Positions 18,201 through 22,316 of a DNA stretch of 64,000 nt are shown piece after piece. Below the pieces are notes generated by a model. The model searched no databases, was not told the DNA's origin, and saw only the letters and a list, made by a program, of their open reading frames with translations. The position numbers and the translations under genes are program-made. Origin of the DNA: Aporhodopirellula aestuarii (GTDB lineage: Bacteria; Planctomycetota; Planctomycetia; Pirellulales; Pirellulaceae); contig NZ_JAMQBK010000028.1 of the NCBI RefSeq assembly GCF_023701485.1, positions 1-64,000 on the forward strand, written 5' to 3'. Position 1 is the first letter of the stretch; each line of letters starts with the position of its first letter.

Positions 18201-21109
18201 GGACCGACATCCGCCGCGATAGCGATCTTGTAGTCCTCCACCTCACCGTCGACGGCCACGCCGGTCGGACCGGACGTGCCTGCCGAACTTAAGCGGAAAC
18301 GCGCAAACGTATCGCCAACGGACGCACCCGTTGGGATGTCAAAGCTCAGCGACTTCGTTCCAGCGGTTGGGCCAAGGTCGCGACCGCTTGCGATTTCTTC
18401 CGATGCTTCAAACAGGCCGTTTTGATCAAAGTCGATCCATGCGTCGAGCAAATTAGTTGCGCCGGGATCTTGTAACTCGACGAGAATGGTTGCTTGCTGT
18501 CCCTGGACCAACGTACTGGGGAAGGTGACGCCGTCTTCATCATCGGTCACGTGGTTGTCATCGCCATCGGCGTCCGCCGTGAAGAAAGTAGAGGCCTCAA
18601 TGTCGCGCGCAGGACCCAAGTGGGCTCCGAGGCCGACATGAAAAACCTCGCCATAGCTGGCGGGCGCATCGCCGAAGTCGAGTTCAGCGGGCAGCGTGAT
18701 TGGATGCGTGTGGCTGGGGATCTGAGTGATATTGAGTGTGTTCGTTTGCGTGCCCGACTTCTGGCCAAGCCGGAAGTTGCTCAGACCAGGGCCCTGGCCT
18801 TCACCCATCACGACGCGGCCGCGGAAATCGGGTAGGCCAAAGGTTGTGCGACCATCGCCGCCATAGGTCGTGCCGACGAGCGAGAAGAGTGCATCGTTCG
18901 AGCTAATGGCAAGCAGTTGTCCATCCGTCAGGGCCCAGCCGCGCGGGTTGAAATTGCCTGCGAACATCCCGACCTCGGCATAGGCGGGTGTCACATCCAA
19001 GTAACTCGTTACTTCCTCATGATCCGCGTCCGAGTGCTCGCTTCCCAGGTTCGCCAATAGGGTCGCATCGGGATCAACCCGACTACCGACGCTGAGCCCT
19101 CCATACATCAACCCTCCGGGCAAAAACGTGTGTTCGATTCCCAGCAAGTGACCTTGCTCGTGCATGATCGCGGTCAACAGGTCGTAGTGCCGGTACGATT
19201 CGTCTGTCGTACCAACCCATTCACCGGTGCGGGGATCGACGTCGCCAAATTCCATGTCATCTCCAGGCGTGGCGTCGACGAACCAGCCGCGACCCGACGC
19301 ATCGCGATCGAGCGTAATCAATCCTGCGTCGGCCGCTGCCAAGCGACCTGGGGCCAGATCGCGAAGCCGCAACTCGACCGACTCCAGTGCAACGACCTGT
19401 TCGGACGTGATCCCGGCGGCTTCCCACCGCTCGATCCCCTCGGCAAACAGAGCCTCGATGAGCGGTAGCGCTGCCGACTCTTCCAACTGGGTCGTGCCGC
19501 TGATAAAGCCCACACCCTCGGTATCTTCATTGGCAGAATCGTCCGAGCCACCTGCGTCCAAACTGCGTGATGGAAAGACTCCAAATAGCGAAATATTGTA
19601 ATTGAGCGCCAGGTAGGGCATGTGGTTTTCGATGCTCTGACTGGCACCCACACGTCCCGTTGGGTTTGTTAAACCGTCAACAAGGTGATTGTGAGACGGC
19701 AATTGACTCTCGCTCAACGTCACGTACTCCGTGCCACCCTTCTCGCCGAGCCGTACGGGGGACAGTCCTGGCCCGTTACCAGCATGAATGGGCGTGCGGC
19801 CACGTAGGTCGGGCAGGCCAAACGTGGTACGTCCGTCGCCGCCGTACGTGGTCCCCAGTATCGAGAACAAGGCGGTGTTTTGCGAGATTGGGAGTATCGC
19901 GCCGTTCGCTTGGGAAAAACCACGTGGCACAAAATTCCCTGCGAACCAACTCACGCTGCCCAAGAGCGGGTCGCTTGCCAAATCGAGATCAGGGAAGTCG
20001 CCAGCAGCCGAAACCACGGGGGTCATGACCAGGAATGGCTGACGATTGTCAAACTGCGCGTCACCCGTTGCACCCGTATTATCAAGGCCGGCAACGGTGT
20101 GGCTATGCCCTGCCAGTTGGTTCTCAGTGAGCGAGACCCGCTCGATGCCACCTTTCTGACCGAGGGTATAGTTTTCTAGCTCCGGTCCTTGCCCCACACC
20201 CACTGGCACGCGCCCACGCAAATCCGGCAGCGCAAAGTTGTCTACTCCGTCGCCACCATAGGTTGTGCCCAGGATCGAATAGAGAGATTGATACTGATTG
20301 ATGGGCAGGACTTGACCGTGTGCTAGCGCATAGCCCCTAGGTGCGAAGGTAGCCGCAATCATCTGCACGCCGCCCAGGAGAGGTTGACCGCCCAAATTTC
20401 TCGATGGGAAATCACCTTGCAATGCGATCACATAATTGGTCGTCGCATACGGCTGCAGGTTGTTGAAGTCTTGCCCGCCACCGCTCGGATTGGATGTCAG
20501 GAACTCTTCGTCTGTCAGTGAACCCGCAATCGAACCATCGGCTTGTCCGTCAATCGGCAAACGTCTGATGCCAGCACCAAGAGCTTCCGACATCACGTTG
20601 CCGCCAGTAACCACTACGCCATCAAGGCCCAACGCATGACCTTGCTCGTGCAATAACGCGGTCAGCAAATCGATCTTTGCATCGGCAAGCGTCGCCGTAT
20701 CGGCGATCAGCGTGCCATCCAGTTCGAGGAACTCTTCGTTGACCAGCGGCGTCTGATCCACAAACCACAGATTCCCCGCCGCGTTGTCATCGATCGTGAT
20801 TTGGCCCGGTTGATACAACGCCAGCTTGTTGCCGCCTAAGTCGGCGACCTGATAATCCAGATCCTGTAGAGCAGCGAGTTGGTCGCTGGAGATGCCTGCT
20901 GACTCCCACAGTCCGGTTGCATGCTCGGCGAGCTGACGGGTTTCCTCGATACTGACCATGCCAGAGTCGGCGGCGAGCAAGCGGCGATCTTCGAGTGACT
21001 CGACGTGACGTTGTAGGGTTCGCCGGCGATCGGATCGCAGCCGTTCCCTTTTGGCTTGATTCCGTGTTTGAGTTCGGGTATTCCAAGCGGTTCTCAGCCA
21101 GTCAGTCAT
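3281..21109 (-). CDS. Giant multidomain surface protein: metzincin-like motifs, tail-collar domains, GEVED, Calx-beta, Pmp-like repeats, dockerin
   Basis: 5,942 residues, presumably exported. The basic N-terminus ends in VESLEDRRLLAA (about 36-47), the planctomycete extracellular-protein signature. Order: metzincin-like motif HEQGHALGLDG at 154-164; tail-collar (microcystin-dependent-protein-like) domain about 233-345; second collar about 385-475; second metzincin-like motif HEQGHLLGIEH at 650-660; third collar about 709-805; GEVED domain about 837-965; long Gly/Asp/Thr-rich beta repeats to about 2160; two Calx-beta domains about 2164-2390; further repeats with a poly-C tract near residue 2820; Pmp-like parallel beta-helix repeats about 3730-5230 with nine 'GGGLWN/GGGIWN' units; and dockerin-like calcium loops near 5774-5800 and 5824-5852 (DVNGDGFITAVD, DVNADGYVTALD). 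The likely role is adhesion or surface display; protease activity is plausible only for the second motif. No internal stop is seen. The gene is single-copy in the window and has no coupled neighbour. Confidence 0.9.
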   Translation of the reverse strand: MTDWLRTAWNTRTQTRNQAKRERLRSDRRRTLQRHVESLEDRRLLAADSGMVSIEETRQLAEHATGLWESAGISSDQLAALQDLDYQVADLGGNKLALYQPGQITIDDNAAGNLWFVDQTPLVNEEFLELDGTLIADTATLADAKIDLLTALLHEQGHALGLDGVVVTGGNVMSEALGAGIRRLPIDGQADGSIAGSLTDEEFLTSNPSGGGQDFNNLQPYATTNYVIALQGDFPSRNLGGQPLLGGVQMIAATFAPRGYALAHGQVLPINQYQSLYSILGTTYGGDGVDNFALPDLRGRVPVGVGQGPELENYTLGQKGGIERVSLTENQLAGHSHTVAGLDNTGATGDAQFDNRQPFLVMTPVVSAAGDFPDLDLASDPLLGSVSWFAGNFVPRGFSQANGAILPISQNTALFSILGTTYGGDGRTTFGLPDLRGRTPIHAGNGPGLSPVRLGEKGGTEYVTLSESQLPSHNHLVDGLTNPTGRVGASQSIENHMPYLALNYNISLFGVFPSRSLDAGGSDDSANEDTEGVGFISGTTQLEESAALPLIEALFAEGIERWEAAGITSEQVVALESVELRLRDLAPGRLAAADAGLITLDRDASGRGWFVDATPGDDMEFGDVDPRTGEWVGTTDESYRHYDLLTAIMHEQGHLLGIEHTFLPGGLMYGGLSVGSRVDPDATLLANLGSEHSDADHEEVTSYLDVTPAYAEVGMFAGNFNPRGWALTDGQLLAISSNDALFSLVGTTYGGDGRTTFGLPDFRGRVVMGEGQGPGLSNFRLGQKSGTQTNTLNITQIPSHTHPITLPAELDFGDAPASYGEVFHVGLGAHLGPARDIEASTFFTADADGDDNHVTDDEDGVTFPSTLVQGQQATILVELQDPGATNLLDAWIDFDQNGLFEASEEIASGRDLGPTAGTKSLSFDIPTGASVGDTFARFRLSSAGTSGPTGVAVDGEVEDYKIAIAADVGPLTIDLPAGSGTSILTRDGNEFVITRGGVEIARVDASNATSLVINGNDADDDTLQIDFASGNPILGIPTTFNGGAGGNDAITLLNAPNLPAAFTFDNVNDGNITQGDLNLTYTGLEPISFGGTFSDVILTFNGGMETIDITDETPGDGVIRVNSSAGELLDMSVPSGSLTINAGSGDDTIVLSSLDAAWNADLIIDGEADADTFRPTGTIKLGTGNLTISTETIDLLTGVWTLQTDGGDVWLNGTVDHMSDISIDTEDGDNGDAGSVTITGNVSGSTQHQFFIDTSTGGGVGGDVSLQQVEAGIVIVDATGSATDGIVSLNGDITSTRDFSADTFQIAGDVQLGASVTLTSNSFFVNPGAVDLGDATISASAAGFDLIVTANSLTTGPGVVTLGSFSNNGGDFVRAVNVTASAQTDPPNVPGTILITGNVGPGPGVPGILTATAGNVVFADNSSFAVDIGGATAGSGAGFHDQINAAGSVSIGTGVTLSAVDFGGFGATLTGGETIEIINRDGGFGTFAGLPEGATLPNFLGSGLNGTISYAGGDGDDVVVLTSAPVETEITLVGDTLTVVDVNGGTSDDNLQVFLLGTTYQFTEVNGNIIDASSIPGSTGSGTTSVTVPAAGVTGLDVRTLGGDDMLLWINAAAADYSVGGVMIDGGTGSDSMSFSGALPVNMGNADLTVTATRQASVSGAGPFSFVNGNLTVEGNASGTFAGSTAGTAAALGATVNVTGTGNVTVTGRGGQLGGAGVLFQGRVSMTGTGPTAGTVTIDGQAGGGASGSRGVTLTDSNAFITSVDGNIMITGVGTDGGSSNYGIEIDDIDRIESTGTGADAATITLNGTAGNGVFDNAGLRISSGNIISAEGDISLTGAGGTADPTSVASAGVSVLRSTVQIDAGNLLIDGISNGGAAAGVRLFEGEIRSIGDGVVEIIAEASGTSTGSGMKVENIDNVIGGSLSTGNVTINADSIEWENLTVQSTGDLVIQPRTPGTTIGLGGGTGDLNLDDTELGFLVDGFNSITIGDTAAGTGTVDIDTVTFTDPITIAGGTINDNAGTDIDAGTNSVTLDGNVSPGQSPGVLTVTGNFTFADNDTYTFEFDGTAAGTGPGFHDQIDVTGTVTIGTNVAFVSTTTGANTPSAGDELIIIRNDGADAVTGSFSGLAEGATIADFLGSGLPASISYVGGDGNDVVLTVGGAVSVAVSPDSVFEDGPDNLVYTFTRDNTTGDLTVNFTLSGDAVIDDDYTVSGATMTGNSGTVTIFDGMDTAMVTIDPSVDSTVELDEKVVMTIDAGTGYVLGTPGTAEGTISNDDSATIDVSSPSDFEDAGPLQFVVTFSNPIDVSVFVDIDLSDGSATLLDNDYQGLVGTITLSSPGDTNPVITVNIPTIADDKVEPNETINLLLSNLFAFGRDVTLGTQGVGTIINDDFDAQIDVNGNLIIDDPDGSQDDAVTIVVDGDNYRLTDPVNGMSAGPGTTQDGPNSILVPITDVTGEIRVTTRGGDDVLNIDHNGGIIQSPIVFHGGDDSDDLVVTGGTFTDGTLDFENPNDGSINLDGSVITYTGLEPIDFTGTDIDNLVLNFVSANSEIITLSDVLAVGDNFSRIDSTEGELLDFATPNVSLTITTNFGTGAGTDAVLVQGLDALFDADLTIRSDGDDFVAFQNAPTDLGSGNADITSGAVVFNSAGLLTTGNATLTALSSAIETAGSNLVDITANELILNAPGFVGTAGGNPLNVQVNALEGVGGSGRFAVWNQGDLTVGGISGIDGVSTTGGDIELYSVSGNLTVDETIDSSGGDIELETGLIFLPTGGDITINASVLSGNGLIEIAADNNVLLTANAVIDSEAGSNVQIGVFGAAPPQISIKADGDGDNVGGVMMADGSLVDAWDGDIFIEASEDISISLLRSSSKVLVGSNLGAILDVDGPGLDVDDRGSGTASAFLLGVAGVGMLADPIETQASQLQADASTGGGDLVIDNQGDVTLIDVLGPLGFPLDFGVRTFGGQVAISSTGHVIVSDEVLSIGGNILLTADSDLVDGGGLTIDDGVQVDAGTGNVNLDATDDVLLTGLIGTMVIVESLSGSILENGDTNPDITAQTAMLTALVDIGAPMAGDLDVDVDNLTATTLLAPNPGMHGIWISDSDDVIASNVTTVDGVIVLRSGGQLTATNVSAGGPGRGASLTTTAGDLIVADVSAMGRVHLQSAAAITDGDAGPDDNDVTAAELTLQSGSFIAAGSNFLDTSVAALSATTGPNVDDGVWVSNTGDLTISDLPALAAPFPAGSGILAGGNIVVTALSPLTVSADTISALGLISLTATDSTTTGDDLTVHSGVTVRADASSVTLRAGDDLLLEDGSTVSGDTVQLMSDFGDADVGVGTVISLLGTIVSTGDIATADAMGSDEDLLILNPGVGQTVDAIKLDGRDGSDEYQIFFGRLIGGVEIDDTIGGMDNATLVATDANETLTIDGANGFVDNTTLGEIVQFSTTLEDLSVEGGLGNDTVNITASGATTIHLDGGDPTNLPGDTLNLDAMNSGLNLNGNVLTVDGMQPISHVNFETFLFANVSEFTIEADGNNNDIRVVINGGNTDVIIDGVTVLSQPTANIPKLTINGNDGNDTFTVDYSNGTPIPPEGLFFNGNGQNASGGDSVVLDNGTVTTIVHTFANQNDGTIDIDGSVITYTGLEPIIDNLDATDRVFTYTGGDETITLSDDGDAGDNQSQIVSTLGESVVFTHPTNSVTVNAGTGADAVIVTTLDALYAASLIVDGGNDASTDLVTLTNVDLINTPGRGLWLQELETVSITGGTISGNTASIGGGLLIDNSTTALTTATLSGVSVTGNTATGGTAPLDGGGGIYNNGGVLNILGGSMISGNMAVTGNASGGGILSTGTLTITGSTITGNDANRAGGGIEIANGSGPTTLTDVTLSLNHALAGPGNGGGLHVSGTGNVEMVRGTVTGNTAASEGGGLWNGGGTMTINGTSITGNTASGNGADNGGGGIFNDSGILDIDNATISDNEADGTSGSGGGIFSLAGTVTIDNTTIESNSANRAGGGIEVVVGTVTLTDVNLLTNDVDGLGTTATAPNPGNGGGLHVTATANVTVAGGLVQGNIASEEGGGLWNSSTGTMIIDDVMIDANIARAADGGTDQGGGGIFNAGGNLTIRNNTIITNNLANEKLGNGGGVMTVGGVVTLDNTTLTGNLAARAGGGIENNGGDVTLTNVTVGGVNAPDGNTAAINGGGLHASGASITIVDGGLFQNNVAAEEGGGLWNGPGTMTIRNNTTLTQNTANSLNNGGNDQGGGGVFNIGGTLDIDNALITKNLATANNGNGGGVMTVGGIVTIDDSSIQSNEATRAGGGIENNDGNVTVTNETVGGPAAAVGNIAGINGGGLHASGANSVTTVNGGLFQNNIAGEEGGGLWNGSGMMTINGTQILNNTASSSANTNNDQGGGGVFNVDGTLSILNATISGNLATANNGNGGGVMTVGGTVTIDDTLIQSNQAARAGGGVENNNGNVTLTGVTLGGPNVADGNTAGINGGGLHASGAGSVTIVDGGSIQNNIAQEEGGGLWNGPGTMTIRNNTTITQNTANSANNGGNDQGGGGVFNIGGTLNIDNASITNNLATSNNGNGGGVMTVGGIVTVNNAFVGSNLTGRDGGGLHASSTSDVTINGGTFQSNTAPQEGGGLWNGEGRLNINGTTITENTADSLDNAGNDQGGGGIFNNGGTLDIADATITGNLATANNGNGGGVMTVGGGVTISGGVIQGNRAARAGGGIENNNGSVSLSGVSVGGPTPTDGNTAGINGGGIHLSGSAVTTIFNGLVQNNIADQEGGGIWNSADGTLTLSGVVVDANLARSTDATNTAQGGGGIFNDGGQLTIRQGVVISNNIALDPDGPASQDDGGGGIFNNGGVVSIADAGTEIRGNLAIDGSGNGGGILNLGGEILIENATVAGNQAARAGGGLETIGGVIVLNAATFGGPNLVDGNSAGINGGGLHVSGQATIHVNDGLFQNNTAAQEGGGLWNSSQGTMTITGTTIRDNTASGPDSDQGGGGIFNAGGVLDVTNASIIANVANGTSGSGGGILNDAFGSLSVTNSTVQSNRANRAGGGIETTPGTTNTLTNVNLDLNNAGQLPAISNPGNGGGLHVTGDADVTITGGTVNGNRASEEGGGLWNGGGTLIVSGTQIDGNRADGTGVDQGGGGVFNSSGVVSLTNVQLSNNVADQGAGAFNDLGTLNVRGSQIAGNNSTGLTYRNIAGILAENNVSGNGGGGVTGLVGTTGNDTILVTSTTISINGATLNYDGTMGPISIQSGDGNDVIEIRSTASGSPITIDAGAGDDLIYISSDAPANGGTLNSINGDITIIGGSQSSTATTTESVTARIAVAGSQTINANALIGDQLFISDSSSSTNNAYTLTSTTFTRSGYGTITFGTVETLDITTGNGDDSINVSDSAIDSQTTLRTGGGDDNVFVATTGDDSILRVATQGGSDSVNIQSTGAFSVLLVDTGNQDDSVSISGRGASSGIDVRTQAGNDVINLGDSVTPATVDTGLPATIFIDGGANNDTFSINEVFAASVVELNGNGGNDSFLLTADGSNANGTLGRLNDAANARQLLIDGGGNGNEIRTFHEGIVVSAAGEKNEPQVRNQQTGDTVVVDASSATTALDLQYLIVGPGEGILSTGTNEVFDSLGVETLRIHSGSGNDSLTIESNIAFGIESSRQAIAFDAGDGENDHLTVVGTDQADRITIGAITGDSTLEPIEVDNVETVTVDGNDGNDQLSNRLPTLANLNGGDGDDIILGGFAVDVLNAGSGENLLFGRLNGEIVPQRGEGEIVFDVNGDGFITAVDPLQVINKLNSQDNQSGEPTSDQDSQTRKYISHLDYADVNADGYVTALDALMIINLLNSLDNSQSAEPNAETLFVLPPSPSDLSTVADEETTSNPFVSTTTASDSMDTKMVSAPVSADQWGQAVDQLFEQEDDASEDSDIPFWELNNDLM
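5430..9920 (-). repeat. Nine-copy ~450-bp higher-order repeat inside the giant gene
   Basis: The landmark 'attcca/gttcca..ccaccgcc', which encodes the GGGLWN motif on the minus strand, recurs at 5741, 6191, 6751, 7196, 7547, 7994, 8444, 8891 and 9341. Spacings are 450, 560, 445, 351, 447, 450, 447 and 450 bases. Six of eight are within 5 bases of 450, so the unit is ~150 residues. One unit is short by ~100 bases and one is long by ~110 bases. Each unit contains several shorter ~25-30-residue rungs of Asn/Gly-rich sequence such as 'QGGGGIFN', 'GNGGGVMTVGG' and 'RAGGGIENN'. Confidence 0.9.
12643..12651. repeat. Poly-G/C homopolymer of nine within the giant gene
   Basis: A run of nine G on the plus strand is nine C in the coding strand, around codon 2820, in the context Gly-Ala-Ala-Pro-Pro-Gln. 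The frame is intact at nine. A gain or loss of one base would truncate the protein before the Pmp-like repeats and dockerin region. Confidence 0.8.
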
Positions 21110-21585
21110 TGTCAGTTTCGCTTTCGTTCGTCGAAAGGTTGGGGATTGTGGGTGGTAAGTCCGCGCCCGAACCCCAAGGTTTTCTTAGGAAGACAACTTG
21201 TCGCAGGTTTCCCATCTTAACAGAACAGTGGGGGGGAAGGGCGCGTGCCCCTATTAATTTGGGGGGAGATGTCGGGCGATCGACCCCGCGAAATCGCCTG
21301 CGGTGGGGCAGCCAGCACCGCTTCTTGACCGCAGATAGCCGACCGCGGATCGCGGCGGCGTCTCGCATCCAATCCGTTTGTGGACGCGAGCCATTGTTGG
21401 GAAACGATTGTTGCCAATCGCACATTCGCGGGAGCGAACGGCCACGTGGCCGTTCGCTCCCGCGAACGAGCGTTCCACGGCATCCGCCACCTATGCGTTC
21501 AAACACGTCCGTCACCCACACGCCCGCAATCGGATACAATCATTGAACTCAATCCGTTTGTCCTGGACACACGAGAGCCCCACCG
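21110..21585. other. Upstream region of giant gene with one REP palindrome
   Basis: This stretch lies between the start of the leftward giant gene and the start of the rightward transposase. It should contain the giant gene's promoter, but no clear -35/-10 pair could be read. It carries the first of two long palindromes (21420-21474). The short open frames here run through the palindrome on several frames and look like shadows. Confidence 0.45.
21420..21474. repeat. REP-like palindrome, copy 1
   Basis: Bases 21425-21466 form a perfect 42-base palindrome centred on CCACGTGG, with arms starting TTCGCGGGAGCGAACGGCC. The extra flanks GCACA on the left and CGAGCGTT on the right are shared with copy 2, so the homologous unit is 55 bases. 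Confidence 0.85.
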
Positions 21586-22233
21586 ATGATTGGTGAGATC
21601 TTTGTTCCAAAAGCCGAATGGCAGATCGAAGAAACGTGCCGGCCGCACTGGTCGCAGGCGGGAGCGATCATCTTTGTAACCTTTCGCACCGCCGATTCGA
21701 TTCCATCGAGTGCACTCAAACTCTGGAATCGACAGAAACAAGACTGGCTTTCACGACGAGGGTACGGAGATCATCCCTGGCCCACGCTGCTCGACAAACT
21801 GTCAGACGAAGACCGCAAGCGATTTAACATCGAGTTCAATCGCAAACGAGAAGAGTTTCTAGATACCGGTCACGGCCGCTGTTTGCTCAGGCGACAAGAG
21901 TTGTCGAACATCGTCGCCAAATCGCTGCTGCATTTCGATGGAGAGCGATATCGAATGGGAGATTTCGTGGTAATGCCCAACCACGTGCATCTGCTTTGTG
22001 CGTTCGGCAGCGAGACCGCAATGAGGGAACAGTTTGATTCGTGGCAGCACTACACGGCATGTCGGATCAACCGACAGATTGGAGCACGCGGATCGTTTTG
22101 GCAGGGCGATCCGTTTGATCACTTGGTTCGCAGTCCCGAACAGTACGACTATTTAAGGCGGTATGTCCGCGACAATCCCAAACGCGCGGGATTGCAGGCG
22201 GGGCAATATCACCTACGTCGACTGCCTGATTGA
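21586..22233 (+). CDS. REP-associated tyrosine transposase (Y1_Tnp / IS200-like)
   Basis: Single-strand DNA transposase of the Y1 HUH family, 215 residues, in the usual range for RAYTs. The HUH metal motif is the His-Val-His of 'MPNHVHLL' (about residues 130-137). A candidate catalytic tyrosine sits in the helix 'WQHYTACRINR', followed by 'GSFWQGDPFDHLVRSPEQY' and 'YVRDNPKRAGL', which are characteristic of the RAYT branch. RAYTs are thought to cut and spread REP sequences and often serve as housekeeping genes rather than true insertion sequences. The flanking palindromes support that reading. The frame is intact and the ATG start is well placed, so it may be active. Confidence 0.92.
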   Translation: MIGEIFVPKAEWQIEETCRPHWSQAGAIIFVTFRTADSIPSSALKLWNRQKQDWLSRRGYGDHPWPTLLDKLSDEDRKRFNIEFNRKREEFLDTGHGRCLLRRQELSNIVAKSLLHFDGERYRMGDFVVMPNHVHLLCAFGSETAMREQFDSWQHYTACRINRQIGARGSFWQGDPFDHLVRSPEQYDYLRRYVRDNPKRAGLQAGQYHLRRLPD

Positions 22234-22260
22234 GAACCCCTGCAATGTGTCAATCGTGAC

Positions 22261-22313
22261 GCACATTCGCGGAGCGAATGGCCACGTGGCCGTTCGCTCT
22301 GCGAACGAGCGTT
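22261..22313. repeat. REP-like palindrome, copy 2
   Basis: Bases 22266-22305 form a 40-base near-palindrome centred on CCACGTGG. The two non-Watson-Crick positions are both G-T pairs, so the hairpin fold is kept in single-stranded DNA or RNA. It is nearly identical to copy 1, in the same orientation, but one base pair shorter in the stem. It ends 3 bases before the stop of the convergent esterase gene. Confidence 0.85.
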
Positions 22314-22316
22314 GAC

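Larger units (their letters stand above)
21420..22313 (+). mobile_element. REP/RAYT unit: transposase gene between two palindromes
   Basis: One REP-like palindrome lies 111 bases before the transposase start and a second lies 27 bases after its stop, in the same orientation. This arrangement matches the REPtron structure known for REP-associated tyrosine transposases, in which a domesticated single-stranded transposase is flanked by its own REP sequences. No other transposase and no target-site duplication were seen, as expected for this family. Confidence 0.75.
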
